From Morganella morganii (GTDB lineage Bacteria > Pseudomonadota > Gammaproteobacteria > Enterobacterales > Enterobacteriaceae), in assembly GCF_003996855.1 (NCBI RefSeq), contig NZ_NRQY01000001.1:454323-518116 (forward strand): a DNA stretch of 63,794 bases. Reading direction: 5' to 3'. The position numbers and the translations under genes are program-made. Shown here in pieces: positions 49,658-59,682 of the stretch (positions are counted from its first letter, which is position 1; the number at the start of each line of letters is the position of its first letter). The notes under the pieces are model-generated. The model had not been told where the DNA came from. It did not search any database and saw only the letters and a program-made list of their open reading frames with translations.

Positions 49658-50128
49658 TCAGCTGTGTGCTTTGAGGTATTCAAGCACGACCTGGTCGTGG
49701 TCGCTGGTTTTGAATTTATCAAAAACATGCTCGACTTTACCGTCAGTGCCGATTAAGAAGCTGATGCGGTGAATACCGTCATAGGTTTTTCCCATAAACT
49801 GTTTTTCACCCCAGACACCAAATGCTTCCGCAACCGCGTGGTCTTCATCTGACAGCAGGGTAAAATTGAGTAACTCTTTTTCCGCGAAACGGGACAGTTT
49901 TTCGGGTTTGTCTGTACTGATCCCCAGCACTTCAACATTGAACTGTTTCAGTTCGTCCATATTGTCGCGCAGACCGCATGCCTGGACAGTACAGCCCGGC
50001 GTCATGGCCTTGGGATAAAAATACACCAGCACACGCTGACCGGCATAATCGGCCAGGCTGATTGATTCACCATCCTGGTCGGGAAGGCTGAACAGGGGCG
50101 CCTTATCTCCGGCGTTCAATGGGCTCAT
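49658..50128 (-). CDS. bcp: Thiol peroxidase Bcp (peroxiredoxin)
   Basis: The 156-residue peroxiredoxin equals E. coli Bcp in length. The peroxidatic Cys is in YPKAMTPGCTVQACGLRD, and the second Cys of this segment is the resolving one, as in E. coli Bcp. It reduces hydroperoxides with electrons from thioredoxin. The start ATG 50128 follows GGAG by 8 bases. It lies 37 bases after gcvR in the same direction (gcvR-bcp operon). Confidence 0.95.
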   Translation of the reverse strand: MSPLNAGDKAPLFSLPDQDGESISLADYAGQRVLVYFYPKAMTPGCTVQACGLRDNMDELKQFNVEVLGISTDKPEKLSRFAEKELLNFTLLSDEDHAVAEAFGVWGEKQFMGKTYDGIHRISFLIGTDGKVEHVFDKFKTSDHDQVVLEYLKAHS

Positions 50129-50165
50129 TACACACTCTCCGTAAACGTAATAATAAACACAAAAA

Positions 50166-50708
50166 TTAATGATTCATCAGGGTAATAGTGCCTTCGGCCT
50201 GTAGTTCAGCACAAAGACGGTAAAACTGCTGTTGCAGTACCGCGTTATTCTCCCCTGTCGGGTGATGCGCGGTGATCTGAATTTCCAGCAGTATTGCGGC
50301 TGTCTCCTCCTCCGGCCGGGTTTTCGACACCAGTTCGGCCAGGGTGTAATCCAGTCTCATAAACAGATTGGTAAAGCGTTCCACCAATCCTGCGGCATCG
50401 GGCACGGTGACCTGTGCACTGACGCCGGTTGTGGCCGCAGGCTGATGCCCGCGCTGTGTCCGTTTCATGACGGTCAGCAGATCAAGCTCCGCCGCCAGTA
50501 CCGGCAGCGTGGCTTCCAGCATGGCGATGGCATTCCAGCTGCCTGACAGCATCATAATAAACGTGAACTCCTCACCGAAAATCGCCAGACGGCTGTCTTC
50601 GATATTACAGTCACACTCTCCGGCATGACGGGTAATCGCATTCACAATCCCTGCACGATCCCGTCCCAGTGCAGTGATAACCAGATATTGCTGATCGCGT
50701 TGCGGCAA
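50166..50708 (-). CDS. gcvR: Glycine cleavage system repressor GcvR
   Basis: The 180-residue protein consists of two ACT domains. The first (LVITALGRDRAGIVNAITRHAGE, then CNIEDSRLAIFGEEFTFIMM) is nearly identical to E. coli GcvR (190 aa). It binds glycine and controls GcvA by protein contact. The start is TTG 50708, with AGGA 8 bases upstream; no ATG in frame fits the family start. It is followed by bcp. Confidence 0.93.
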   Translation of the reverse strand: MPQRDQQYLVITALGRDRAGIVNAITRHAGECDCNIEDSRLAIFGEEFTFIMMLSGSWNAIAMLEATLPVLAAELDLLTVMKRTQRGHQPAATTGVSAQVTVPDAAGLVERFTNLFMRLDYTLAELVSKTRPEEETAAILLEIQITAHHPTGENNAVLQQQFYRLCAELQAEGTITLMNH

Positions 50709-51025
50709 ACCCTCATTCCTCTTTATGACACTGTGAATGTGTTAAACATAAAGAAAGATAAGGCCGATAGCAATAACCTGTTGTGTGCTCTGCGGTAATA
50801 ATCAAATGATTGCGGCATATCAAATCTGCCGGATACAGACACGTTATCATGTGTTCCGCCGTTTAACCGGCTAAAAAAGCGTACATTATTACTTCTTTTT
50901 AAGGTGTGCCGCCGGGTATTAACAAAATTCATTAAAAACGTACAGTTAGGGTGTTTTTTTCTGCGCTCTGAACAAGTACCATTAAAATGTTGTCCTATAT
51001 TTATCCGATTATGAGGGTTTCGTAC
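50709..51025. other. Divergent promoter region gcvR-dapA
   Basis: 317 bases between divergent starts, AT-rich, with a TAAAAT at 50983-50988 as a possible dapA -10. No coding frame with support and no recognised RNA or operator. Confidence 0.5.
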
Positions 51026-51925
51026 ATGTCACACATAAATGATGTTTTAAAAGGCAGTATTGTTGCGATGGTTACACCACTGGATACACAGGGTCGTGTT
51101 GATAAGGCGGGGCTCCGGAAATTAGTGGATTACCATGTTGCGGCAGGTACGTCCGCCATTGTGGCTGTCGGAACCACCGGGGAATCCGCCACACTGTCAC
51201 ATCAGGAGCATGTGGATGTGGTGCTGGCGACACTGGCGTTCGCGGAAGGCCGTATTCCGGTTATTGCCGGTACCGGCGCTAACGCGACCAATGAAGCGGT
51301 CTGGTTTACTGAACAATTTGAGAACAGCGGTGTGGCGGCATGCCTGACAGTCACCCCGTATTACAACCGTCCGTCACAGGAAGGTTTGTATCAGCACTTT
51401 AAAGTGATTGCAGAGAATACCGCATTACCGCAAATTCTGTATAATGTGCCAACGCGCACCGGCTGTGATATGTTACCTGCAATTGTTGCCCGGCTGGCAA
51501 AACTGGACAATATTGTTGCAATTAAAGAAGCGACCGGGAACTTAAGTCGTGTGAATGAAATCAAAACCCTGGTAAATGATGAAAACTTCATTCTGCTCAG
51601 TGGTGATGACGCGTCAGCACTGGATTTCACCCTCCTGGGCGGTAAAGGTGTGATTTCTGTGACAGCCAACGTGGCTGCGGCAGAAATGGCACAGATGTTT
51701 GATCTTGCCCTGCGCGGTGATTTTGACCGTGCGCGTGTGATTAACAATCAACTAATGGACCTGCATCACACATTATTCTGTGAGCCAAGCCCGTCACCGG
51801 TAAAATGGGCCTGTCATCAGCTGGGTCTGATCGCGGAGCAGACACTGCGTCTGCCGCTGTTACCGCTCACGGAAGCGGGGCAGAATACGGTCGGCCGTGC
51901 CATGAAGACGGCGGGCATACGATAA
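51026..51925 (+). CDS. dapA: 4-Hydroxy-tetrahydrodipicolinate synthase DapA
   Basis: ATG 51026, 8 bases after GAGGG, gives 299 residues (E. coli DapA 292); the upstream in-frame Met codons overlap that ribosome site. Motifs: [31 protein letters not shown] (Tyr of the catalytic triad) and the Schiff-base Lys in [10 protein letters not shown]. It condenses pyruvate with aspartate semialdehyde, the first step to diaminopimelate and lysine. It leads the dapA-bamC unit with an 17-base gap. Confidence 0.96.
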   Translation: MSHINDVLKGSIVAMVTPLDTQGRVDKAGLRKLVDYHVAAGTSAIVAVGTTGESATLSHQEHVDVVLATLAFAEGRIPVIAGTGANATNEAVWFTEQFENSGVAACLTVTPYYNRPSQEGLYQHFKVIAENTALPQILYNVPTRTGCDMLPAIVARLAKLDNIVAIKEATGNLSRVNEIKTLVNDENFILLSGDDASALDFTLLGGKGVISVTANVAAAEMAQMFDLALRGDFDRARVINNQLMDLHHTLFCEPSPSPVKWACHQLGLIAEQTLRLPLLPLTEAGQNTVGRAMKTAGIR

Positions 51926-51942
51926 TATTTTAGGGAATCTGA

Positions 51943-52992
51943 ATGGCAACACTACTGCAAAAATCAAAGGTTACGAAGCTCGCTGGTCTTTCCGTGGTCT
52001 TATTACTGGCAGCCTGCTCCGGCGATCAGCACTACAAGCGCCAGGTCAGCGGCGATACTTCGTACCTGGATGCGCCGCAGTTACAGGCGCTGAATGTTCC
52101 TCAGGGGATGATCCTGCCGTTACAGAGCGGTCAGTATGATATTCCTCAGGTTAAGCAGGATGGTGCGACCGGTCTGGCGCTGGACATCCGTCCGCCGGTA
52201 CAGGCTGTCAGCCTGTTAGCAGGTTCCCGTACGGAAACAGCGGGGGACGCAAGCCGTCTTCTGCTGGAGAATTCAGCGGAAAACAGAACACTGTGGGCAC
52301 AGATCAACCGTGTTCTGGCCGACCGTTCAGTGCCTGTCAGCCAGCGTGATGAAGCCGGTGGTGTGATTGTCACTGACTGGATTGTCTGGCAGCGTGCGGA
52401 TGAAGATCTGCCGTTACAGTCCCGCCAGCGCATTAAAATTGAACCGGCCGGTTCACAGGTGGCGGTGGTCGTGACCAGTGAAGGTCTGAAACAGGGTGAA
52501 AACCCGGTAACAGATAAAACTGAAATCACCCGTTATAACAACCTGACACTCAACGAGCTGGTTGACGGCCTTGACCGTATGCGTAATGCCGCGCGTCAGG
52601 ACACCAACGCGTCACAGTATGCTGCTCCGGATGTTCAGAGCGGCAGCGATAAAACCGGTCTGCCGCAGATTATTGTTCGTGCACCGTTTGATGTGGTCTG
52701 GTCCCGTCTGCCGGTTGTACTGGAAAGCGTCGGAATGAAAGTGGGCGACCGCACCCGTTCAACCGGTAATATTGAAGTGACATACAAGGGCCTGAGCTCA
52801 GCAGAATGGAGCAGCCTGGGTATCGACGATCCGTCGGTGTCCGAAGGCGACTATACCTTACAGGTCGGTGATCTGGATAACCGCAGCAGCCTCCAGTTTA
52901 TCAGTTCTAAAGGGAAACCGCTGACACAGAAAGAAAATGATGAAATGGTGAAAGCACTGGAAGCGGCATTCAGCAAGCCATCTGTAAAATAA
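51943..52992 (+). CDS. bamC: Outer-membrane assembly lipoprotein BamC
   Basis: The 349-residue lipoprotein (E. coli 344) has the signal LSVVLLLAACSGD (lipobox L-A-A-C). An unstructured N-terminal lasso (HYKRQVSGDTSYLDAP) binds BamD in E. coli. Two helix-grip domains follow; the second starts around LPQIIVRAPFDVVWSRL. It is an accessory part of the BAM complex. dapA-bamC matches E. coli, but there purC follows directly; here four other genes intervene. Confidence 0.94.
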   Translation: MATLLQKSKVTKLAGLSVVLLLAACSGDQHYKRQVSGDTSYLDAPQLQALNVPQGMILPLQSGQYDIPQVKQDGATGLALDIRPPVQAVSLLAGSRTETAGDASRLLLENSAENRTLWAQINRVLADRSVPVSQRDEAGGVIVTDWIVWQRADEDLPLQSRQRIKIEPAGSQVAVVVTSEGLKQGENPVTDKTEITRYNNLTLNELVDGLDRMRNAARQDTNASQYAAPDVQSGSDKTGLPQIIVRAPFDVVWSRLPVVLESVGMKVGDRTRSTGNIEVTYKGLSSAEWSSLGIDDPSVSEGDYTLQVGDLDNRSSLQFISSKGKPLTQKENDEMVKALEAAFSKPSVK

Positions 52993-53032
52993 TATAGTTA
53001 CACGGTATATAATCGTGCAAATATAATTACTA

Positions 53033-53066
53033 ATACCGGCCATTATTAATGACCGGTATTTTTTTA
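53033..53066 (+). terminator. Terminator of dapA-bamC
   Basis: Arms ATACCGG / CCGGTAT with an inner CATTA / TAATG pairing, followed by TTTTTTT. Confidence 0.8.
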
Positions 53067-53269
53067 TGCCGTTATTATTTTGTAATAAATTGATATACAA
53101 CTTAATAATTTTTAAAGTAAATCCTTATTCGTCTGTCTGCGTTACCGCATTATTAGCCACGTTTATACCTGACTCTCCGGTTATATTAAAAAGCTTATAA
53201 TTATTTTGTTCTGATATTCAGCGGTATTATTTGCTGAATATCAGATTATCCGGAATTGACAGGGCTGAC

Positions 53270-54298
53270 ATGGATTTATCTTCGGACTCTTCACGACCTT
53301 TGCTGAGCATTGTTGTTGCGGTCTATAACGGGGAAACGTTTCTTCCTCAGTTTTTTGGCTGCCTGCTTAAACAAACACTCCCGGCCTGGGAGCTGATTCT
53401 CGTCAATGACGGTTCAAAAGATAATACGGATGCCGTGCTGCGCGAATGGCAGGATAAATTTCCGTCAGTCACTATTCTGGAGCAGGCAAATCAGGGCGTC
53501 TCTGTGGCACGGAATACCGGTTTTGCTGTGGCAAAAGGGAAATACATTACTTTTCCTGATATTGATGATGTGATTCATCCGCAGATGTACGGTCGACTGC
53601 TGGAAATTTCCCTTACCGGAAAACTGGATGTGGCAACCTGTAACGGCACCTATATTTATGAAGACGGGCGCGAACCCCGGCCGATTTTCCCGCCTGACCG
53701 CCTGCGTTCCACCGGGGTTATCTCCGGGCCGGACTGGCTGAAACGTGCACTTAATTCCCGCAAATTCCTGCATGTGACCTGGCTGAACCTGTACCGCACT
53801 GATTTTCTGCGTGAGCACGGTTATTACTTTGAGCCGGGTCTGCATCATCAGGACATTCCCTGGACAACCGAACTGCTGATGACCGCAGAGCGGGTGGAAT
53901 ATATTGATGAGCGTTATTACGATTATCTGATCCATTCCGCATCGGTGTCTCATACGCCGCCGGATGACAAAATCCGGGTGCGGACAATTCATAATTACAT
54001 GAAAATACTGGAAATGCTGAATGACATCAACCAGCGTCATGCCGATGTTGCAAAGCAGATTCCGGCCTGCTGCTGGCAGATTTCGAAAGAAGGCCTGGGA
54101 ATTTTGCATACTGTCAGTGAGATAGAATCGCCGGATGTGAAACAGGACATTGTACGTGAACTGTTTGATCGCGGGATTTGGTCACTTATTTGGGATAATG
54201 CCAAAGATTTGCGCCTACGCTGGCGGCTTGCGCGCCGTTACCTGCGCCTGAAAGCGGTTCTGAAAGAATCAGCTGAAAATACAGCAACACCGGTCTGA
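53270..54298 (+). CDS. Family 2 glycosyltransferase
   Basis: ATG 53270, 6 bases after AGGG, gives 342 residues. A GT-A domain at the N-terminus has PLLSIVVAVYNGETFLPQFF, LVNDGSKDNT, and the metal-binding FPDIDD. The acceptor part is around HHQDIPWTTELLMTAERV. It transfers a sugar from a nucleotide sugar, probably to a surface polysaccharide. It is single, with its own terminator and no sugar-pathway genes beside it. The acceptor is therefore unknown. It lies in the accessory segment between bamC and purC. Confidence 0.85.
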   Translation: MDLSSDSSRPLLSIVVAVYNGETFLPQFFGCLLKQTLPAWELILVNDGSKDNTDAVLREWQDKFPSVTILEQANQGVSVARNTGFAVAKGKYITFPDIDDVIHPQMYGRLLEISLTGKLDVATCNGTYIYEDGREPRPIFPPDRLRSTGVISGPDWLKRALNSRKFLHVTWLNLYRTDFLREHGYYFEPGLHHQDIPWTTELLMTAERVEYIDERYYDYLIHSASVSHTPPDDKIRVRTIHNYMKILEMLNDINQRHADVAKQIPACCWQISKEGLGILHTVSEIESPDVKQDIVRELFDRGIWSLIWDNAKDLRLRWRLARRYLRLKAVLKESAENTATPV

Positions 54299-54312
54299 TG
54301 ACCGGTGTTTTT
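54286..54312. terminator. Terminator overlapping the glycosyltransferase stop
   Basis: A perfect 10-bp stem, AACACCGGTC / GACCGGTGTT, with loop TGAT, then TTT. The stem starts inside the last codons of the gene and also faces the convergent MFS gene. Confidence 0.75.
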
Positions 54313-54319
54313 ACAGTGG

Positions 54320-55473
54320 TTACATCCTGACTTTTCTCGACAGTAATGCGACCAGTAATAACAGCACAACCATGGCCAGCAGTGCGGAGGGCAGGGTAAA
54401 GCGGTAAGCAATAAGTCCGACAGACGCCGGTCCGGCCAGAATACCGAGATAACCCAGAGTGGTTACCGCCGGTACCGCAACAGCCTGCGGCATACTGGTC
54501 TGGCGGCCGATAGCGGAAAACATCACCGGCACCACGTTGGCACATCCCAGCCCGATCAGCCCGTAACCGGTGAGTGCCATAAGCCAGTTATCACTCAGCA
54601 CGCTCAGCAGCAGACCACCGGCGGCCAGCAATGCACCCCACAGTACCACCTGCGGTCGTCCGAGTACCGCCACAATTTTATCGCCGGTCAGCCGCCCGAG
54701 GGACATCAGTACGGCAAAGCAGGCAAAGCCCAGCCCGCCCATACTTTCCGGCACATTACGGTACTCTGTCAGGAAAACCGCACTCCAGTCCAGCACACTG
54801 CCTTCGGCCAGAAAAGTGGCGAAGCAGATAATCCCTATCAGTAATACCGCGCCGCGCGGAACCGCAAATGCCGGGCCTTCTGACGGCCACGCATAATCCA
54901 GCATGCCTTTATAACCGAAAGCCAGAAGCAGAAGGCAAATCACCATCACGGCAGCGGCTGCCTGTAATTCCCCATCCCGGTCAGCATAAAACCACTCATT
55001 GCGCCCGCACCGGCAATTCCGCCGATACTGTAAAACCCGTGAAAGCCTGACATCATCGGTTTTGGTGCGGCTTTTTCAACAATAATTGCCTGAATATTCA
55101 TGGCACAGTCGGTGATCCCGATCCCCATGCCGAAAATGATCAGTGCCAGAGCAAGTAACCCGGTATGGTTAATCATCGCCAGCAGCGGCAGGGTAACACT
55201 GAGCAGCACAACTGAAACTGTCATCACCCGGCGGCAACCGAAACGGGTGGTCAGCACACCGGTCAGCGGCATGGCCACCAGTGCACCACCACCGAGACAG
55301 AGCAGTAGCAACCCGAGAACGTCGTCATTTACGCCGGTGTTCAGCTTGGCAAACGGCACCAGAGCCGCCCAGGCCGCCGAAGCAAAACCGGCGACAAAAA
55401 AGAGGACCCTGGTGGCTATCTGTTCCCGCCTGGCCGGTACGGCGGGCGACGTTACAGTAATTACATCACTCAT
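54320..55473 (-). pseudogene. YbjJ-like MFS transporter, frameshifted in a G run
   Basis: Two overlapping frames (55473-54946 and 54949-54320) together make a full 12-segment MFS protein of about 385 residues, similar to E. coli YbjJ (402 aa). The first ends SGFMLTGMGNYRQPLP-stop; the second opens inside ELQAAAAVMVICLLLLAF. The shift is in the four-G run at 54970-54973 (minus strand ATGGGGAAT). One more G restores MGELQAAAA and a single frame. It could be a true loss, a slippage-controlled switch, or a homopolymer sequencing error. Together with the IMPase gene it forms a two-gene unit next to a DeoR regulator. Confidence 0.82.
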
Positions 55474-55524
55474 TAACAACAACCTTTGTAATACACATTT
55501 ATAATCCGAATCATTATATGATGA

Positions 55525-56322
55525 TTAATTATTTTTGTTCAGAATAGTCAGAGCCTGCTGATGAAGATTCGGACAACCACTGGCGAGAACGGCACCGCCC
55601 TGTATGGCTGGTCCACCGTCAAGGGTTGTCACACAACCGCCGGCCTGCTCAATGATCGGGATAAATGCAGCAATGTCATAAGGTTGCAGTGCATAATCAA
55701 AACAAAGGTTAATTTTACCGGCCGCCACCATCGCCATGGCATAACATTCACCGCCGAAGCGGGTCATTAAGACTTTTTCCATCAGATCCGCCAGCCGGAT
55801 TTCCGGGAAGCGGGACATCGGCTCCGGTGAATTGGTATGCAGAATGGCATTGGCCAGGGTGATATTTTGGCGGGTTTTCATCACAAATGTCCCGTGCGGA
55901 CTGCTGTGCCAGCTGCGTTCACTGTCTGCCCAGAAACGCTCGCCGGTATAGGGCTGGCTCATCATCCCCATAACAGGGTTACCACGACAGGTTAATCCGA
56001 TCAATGTCCCCCAGACCGGTAAACCCAGCATAAACGGGCGGGTGCCGTCCACCGGGTCGAGAACCCACTGATAATCTCCTTCGCCGGTCAGACCAAACTC
56101 CTCACCCAGAATACTGTGCTGCGGATATGCAGCGGTTATCATCCCGCGCAGCGCGATTTCGGCCTGCCTGTCCGCATCAGTCACCGGATCAAAACTGACA
56201 CCTTCTTTGATTTTGGTATCGACAGATAATGTGTGACCGGGTAAAAAGCGCGGTAAAGTCTCTTGTGCCGCACGGTTGGCTAACTGATGGAAAAATGCGA
56301 TATCCGGATGATGTGTGTTCAC
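55525..56322 (-). CDS. Inositol monophosphatase-family phosphatase (histidinol-phosphatase-like)
   Basis: The 265-residue enzyme starts at GTG 56322, 8 bases after GAGG. It has the IMPase metal motifs ILGEEFG, WVLDPVDGTRPFML (DPxDGT) and a C-terminal LQPYDIAAFIPIIEQAGG (WDxAA-type, with Tyr for Trp). It is a Mg2+-dependent phosphomonoesterase. Such proteins act on inositol phosphate, histidinol phosphate or sugar phosphates. The regulator and transporter beside it suggest a role in uptake and use of a sugar or polyol. Confidence 0.85.
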   Translation of the reverse strand: MNTHHPDIAFFHQLANRAAQETLPRFLPGHTLSVDTKIKEGVSFDPVTDADRQAEIALRGMITAAYPQHSILGEEFGLTGEGDYQWVLDPVDGTRPFMLGLPVWGTLIGLTCRGNPVMGMMSQPYTGERFWADSERSWHSSPHGTFVMKTRQNITLANAILHTNSPEPMSRFPEIRLADLMEKVLMTRFGGECYAMAMVAAGKINLCFDYALQPYDIAAFIPIIEQAGGCVTTLDGGPAIQGGAVLASGCPNLHQQALTILNKNN

Positions 56323-56407
56323 AGAATGACCTCAGCAGTGATGAGTTTTAATTGACCTCGTTTGAGTGCGCGTTTATGATGTTTCTTGCAACCTAAAGGA
56401 GATTTAT

Positions 56408-57178
56408 ATGCTCGATTATGCAGCTTTCCCGGAGCAACGGCAAGCCCTGATCCGGCAGTTATTACAGAGTGAAGGCCGGGTGCAGTGCAGTACACTGGTT
56501 GAACAGCTCGGGGTATCAGAACACACCATCCGGCGTGACTTGCAGGTTCTGGCAGATGAAGGGCTCTGCAAACGGGTTTACGGCGGCGCGGTCAGTGTGC
56601 TGGGGGATGTGGCAGATTTTCAGCAGAGGATCGGGCAGAACAGCGCAGAGAAAGAAAAAATCTCGCTCGGTTGTGCGGGATTGATCCGCAATCACAGCAC
56701 GGTTTTTCTGGATGGCGGCAGTCAGAACCTGCTGCTGGCGCAGCACATGTCGAAAGATTTTTCCCTGACCGTGATAACACACAGTCCGCTTATTGCTGCC
56801 GCATTGAGTGACTATCCGCATTTTGAACTGATTATGCTGGGCGGAAAACTGCACCGCGCATCCGGAACCTGCATCGGGGCACAGGCACTGGAGCAATTGT
56901 CTTACCTGAATATTGATCTCTGCTTTCCCGGCGGATGCGCACTGGATGCCGACAGCGGCCTGACGGTTACCGGGTTTGAGGAAGCGGCCTTCAAACGGGC
57001 GCTGATAAAGCAGAGCAGCCGGGTCGTGGCCGGTCTGACCGGTGATAAACTTGGCCGTATTGCCCCTTACCGGGTGGCGGCGTGTGAAGAACTGGATCAT
57101 GTGGTACTCACCGGGGACGTTCCGCAATCTGCCCGTGACCTGCTGATAACACGAGGTTTATCCCTCGTTATGGTGTAA
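56408..57178 (+). CDS. DeoR/GlpR-family transcriptional regulator
   Basis: ATG 56408, 7 bases after AAGGAG, gives 256 residues. The N-terminal winged HTH is STLVEQLGVSEHTIRRDLQV, followed by the family signature LCKRVYGGAV. The DeoR sensor domain has FLDGGSQNLLLAQHM and the sugar-phosphate site residues in VITHSPLIAAAL. It is divergent from the IMPase-MFS pair over an 85-base gap and most likely represses that pair. The effector is expected to be a phosphorylated sugar or polyol. Confidence 0.88.
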   Translation: MLDYAAFPEQRQALIRQLLQSEGRVQCSTLVEQLGVSEHTIRRDLQVLADEGLCKRVYGGAVSVLGDVADFQQRIGQNSAEKEKISLGCAGLIRNHSTVFLDGGSQNLLLAQHMSKDFSLTVITHSPLIAAALSDYPHFELIMLGGKLHRASGTCIGAQALEQLSYLNIDLCFPGGCALDADSGLTVTGFEEAAFKRALIKQSSRVVAGLTGDKLGRIAPYRVAACEELDHVVLTGDVPQSARDLLITRGLSLVMV

Positions 57179-57266
57179 ATGCGCTCAATAATAATAATGT
57201 GAATTATCCCGTGGCGGATTCCCCCGCGTTATCTGTCACCGGGATACAGAGTCTGTATCTTTTCTT

Positions 57267-57282
57267 ACGCAAACGATTGCTT
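57267..57282. promoter_or_regulatory. PurR operator of purC
   Basis: ACGCAAACGATTGCTT matches the PurR consensus ACGCAAACGTTTGCGT at 13 of 16 positions. It is about 75 bases before the purC start. Confidence 0.8.
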
Positions 57283-57356
57283 ATTGCGTCATTCTGAGGG
57301 AGAATAATCTGTGTCAGGCGATACGCCTATTATTAATCCTGTCTGGAGAGTGCAAG

Positions 57357-58070
57357 ATGCAAAAACATGCTGAACTGTATCGTGGGAAAGCCAAAACGGT
57401 CTACACCACGGATAATCCCGATCTGCTGATTCTGGAATTTCGTAATGATACATCAGCACTGGATGGTGAGCGCATCGAGCAGTTTGATCGCAAGGGCATG
57501 GTCAATAATAAGTTCAACCACTTTATCATGGGTAAACTGGAAGCCGCAGGTATTCCGACTCAGATGGAACGCCTGTTATCGGATACCGAAATTCTGGTGA
57601 AAAAACTGGACATGGTGCCGGTGGAGTGTGTGATCCGCAACCGCGCCGCTGGTTCGCTGGTGAAACGCCTCGGGGTGGAAGAGGGTATAGTGCTGAATCC
57701 GCCAATCTTCGATTTATTCCTGAAAAATGACGCCAAACATGACCCGATGATCAATGAATCCTATTGTGAAACCTTCGGTTGGGTCAGTCAGAAGAACCTC
57801 GCGGAAATGAAACGCCTGAGCTACATCGCTAATGACGTGTTATCCCGCCTGTTTGATGAAGCAGGGCTTATCCTGGTGGATTTCAAGCTGGAATTCGGCT
57901 TGTATAAAGGTCAGGTCGTGCTCGGCGATGAATTCTCACCGGACGGCAGCCGTCTGTGGGATAAAGAAACCCTGGATAAAATGGATAAAGACCGTTTTCG
58001 TCAGAGCCTGGGCGGCCTGATTGAAGCCTATGAGGAAGTGGCACGCCGTCTGGGTGTGGAACTGGATTAA
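57357..58070 (+). CDS. purC: SAICAR synthetase PurC
   Basis: The 237-residue enzyme equals E. coli PurC in length. Motifs: [15 protein letters not shown] (ATP loop), [18 protein letters not shown] (substrate binding) and [15 protein letters not shown]. It joins CAIR with aspartate in purine synthesis. The start ATG 57357 is 7 bases after GGAGAG. Control by PurR is expected from the operator at 57267. Confidence 0.96.
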   Translation: MQKHAELYRGKAKTVYTTDNPDLLILEFRNDTSALDGERIEQFDRKGMVNNKFNHFIMGKLEAAGIPTQMERLLSDTEILVKKLDMVPVECVIRNRAAGSLVKRLGVEEGIVLNPPIFDLFLKNDAKHDPMINESYCETFGWVSQKNLAEMKRLSYIANDVLSRLFDEAGLILVDFKLEFGLYKGQVVLGDEFSPDGSRLWDKETLDKMDKDRFRQSLGGLIEAYEEVARRLGVELD

Positions 58071-58231
58071 TCATTGATTTCCTGAATACATTGCCGGTGA
58101 TAACAGAACCCGTTTATTACCGGCATTAAGCCGGTTTATCACTCCCCTGAAAGAAAGAAGCATTTTTCCTCACTTCATTTTCTCTGTACTATGTAGTTAT
58201 CCGACTATTATCTGATAAGCAGAGAATCATC

Positions 58232-59119
58232 ATGCGTTGGCAAGGGCGTCGCCAGAGCGACAATATTGAAGACCGCCGCAGTGCGGGAGGCAGAGTTCCG
58301 GGCGGATCTGCCGGCGGGCCGCGTATTCCGCTGCCGCGCGGCAAAGCAGGGCTGGTTGTGGTCGTCATCGTGGTGGTGGCCGGTTTTTACGGTATTGACC
58401 TGACAGGCCTTGTTACAGGCGACCCGGTCAATACCGGGCAGACCACCTCACAGCAGCGTCCGGCACAGAACAGTGCTCAGGAGCAGAAACAGGCGGAATT
58501 TACCGGCGTGATGCTGGCAGAAACCGAAGCGGTCTGGGGACAAAAGTTCACACAAATGAACCGGCAGTACCGCGAACCGAAACTGGTGCTGTACCGCGGC
58601 GCAACGCCGACAGGCTGTGGTGCGGGGCAGGCCGTGATGGGGCCGTTTTATTGTCCGGCTGATCAGAAGGTGTATATCGATCTCTCTTTCTACGATGATA
58701 TGCGTACCAAATTAGGGGCGGGCGGGGATTTCGCGCAGGGTTATGTGGTGGCGCATGAAGTAGGACACCATGTTCAGCATCTGCTCGGTATCGATCGTCA
58801 GGTACGTGAGCGCCAGCAGCGCAGCAGTCAGAAAGAGGCAAACCGCCTGTCCGTGAAAATGGAATTGCAGGCTGACTGTTTTGCCGGGATCTGGGGCCAT
58901 GAGGTGGAAAAAGCCGGGATACTCGAAAACGGTGATCTGGAAAATGCCCTGAATGCGGCACAGGCTATCGGTGATGACCGCCTGCAAAAACAGAGTCAGG
59001 GACGGGTTATTCCGGACAGCTTTACGCACGGAACATCCGCACAGCGTTATGAGTGGTTCAAACGCGGTTTTGATAGTGGTGATATCGCGCAATGTGACAC
59101 ATTTTCCGCACTGAAATAA
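58232..59119 (+). CDS. ypfJ: Putative neutral zinc metallopeptidase YpfJ
   Basis: The 295-residue protein matches E. coli YpfJ (287 aa). A Gly-rich N-terminus ([19 protein letters not shown]) precedes one membrane segment (about residues 35-55). A periplasmic domain follows with the zinc motif [15 protein letters not shown] (HExxH) and [13 protein letters not shown] for the third ligand. Substrate unknown. It lies next to purC, as in E. coli. Confidence 0.9.
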   Translation: MRWQGRRQSDNIEDRRSAGGRVPGGSAGGPRIPLPRGKAGLVVVVIVVVAGFYGIDLTGLVTGDPVNTGQTTSQQRPAQNSAQEQKQAEFTGVMLAETEAVWGQKFTQMNRQYREPKLVLYRGATPTGCGAGQAVMGPFYCPADQKVYIDLSFYDDMRTKLGAGGDFAQGYVVAHEVGHHVQHLLGIDRQVRERQQRSSQKEANRLSVKMELQADCFAGIWGHEVEKAGILENGDLENALNAAQAIGDDRLQKQSQGRVIPDSFTHGTSAQRYEWFKRGFDSGDIAQCDTFSALK

Positions 59120-59220
59120 GCCTTTCTGCCGGTTTTCCCTGCAAAACCGGCAGAGTTTGATTATCATTGTGTAACGGCATACTATTGGCGCCTTTCATCC
59201 CCCGACATGCAGGATCTGAT

Positions 59221-59673
59221 ATGAGTAATATTGACCCGACCCTGATTATCCTCCTGGTCTTAGCCGGGCTCGGGCTTATCAGTAATAACATGACTGTAAC
59301 CCTGGCTCTTCTCTTTCTGCTCGCGGTGCGTATCACGCCGCTTAACGGCTATTTTCCGTTTGTGGAAAAATACGGCCTGAAGCTGGGGATACTCATTCTG
59401 ACGGTCGGTGTTATGGCACCGATTGCCAGTGGTAAAATCAGTGCCAATGACGTTTTAAGCTCCTTTCTGAACTGGAAATCCCTGCTGGCGATAGTGATAG
59501 GTATTCTGGTGTCCTGGCTCGGCAGCCGCGGGGTAACCCTGATGAGTAATCAGCCGTCCACAGTCGCCGGATTGCTGGTAGGGACTATTATCGGTGTCGC
59601 GCTGTTCAGAGGGGTTCCGGTCGGGCCGCTGATTGCAGCGGGGATACTGTCACTGCTTGTCGGTAAGATGTAG
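59221..59673 (+). CDS. DUF441 membrane protein (YeaL-like)
   Basis: ATG 59221 after AGGA gives 150 residues with four membrane segments: [29 protein letters not shown], a third near [18 protein letters not shown], and two short ones at the end. It matches UPF0756/YeaL of E. coli (148 aa) by motif memory. Function unknown. In E. coli yeaL lies elsewhere, so its place between ypfJ and tmcA is a local difference. tmcA starts 10 bases after it and is probably co-transcribed. Confidence 0.85.
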   Translation: MSNIDPTLIILLVLAGLGLISNNMTVTLALLFLLAVRITPLNGYFPFVEKYGLKLGILILTVGVMAPIASGKISANDVLSSFLNWKSLLAIVIGILVSWLGSRGVTLMSNQPSTVAGLLVGTIIGVALFRGVPVGPLIAAGILSLLVGKM

Positions 59674-59682
59674 CGGTTTTCT

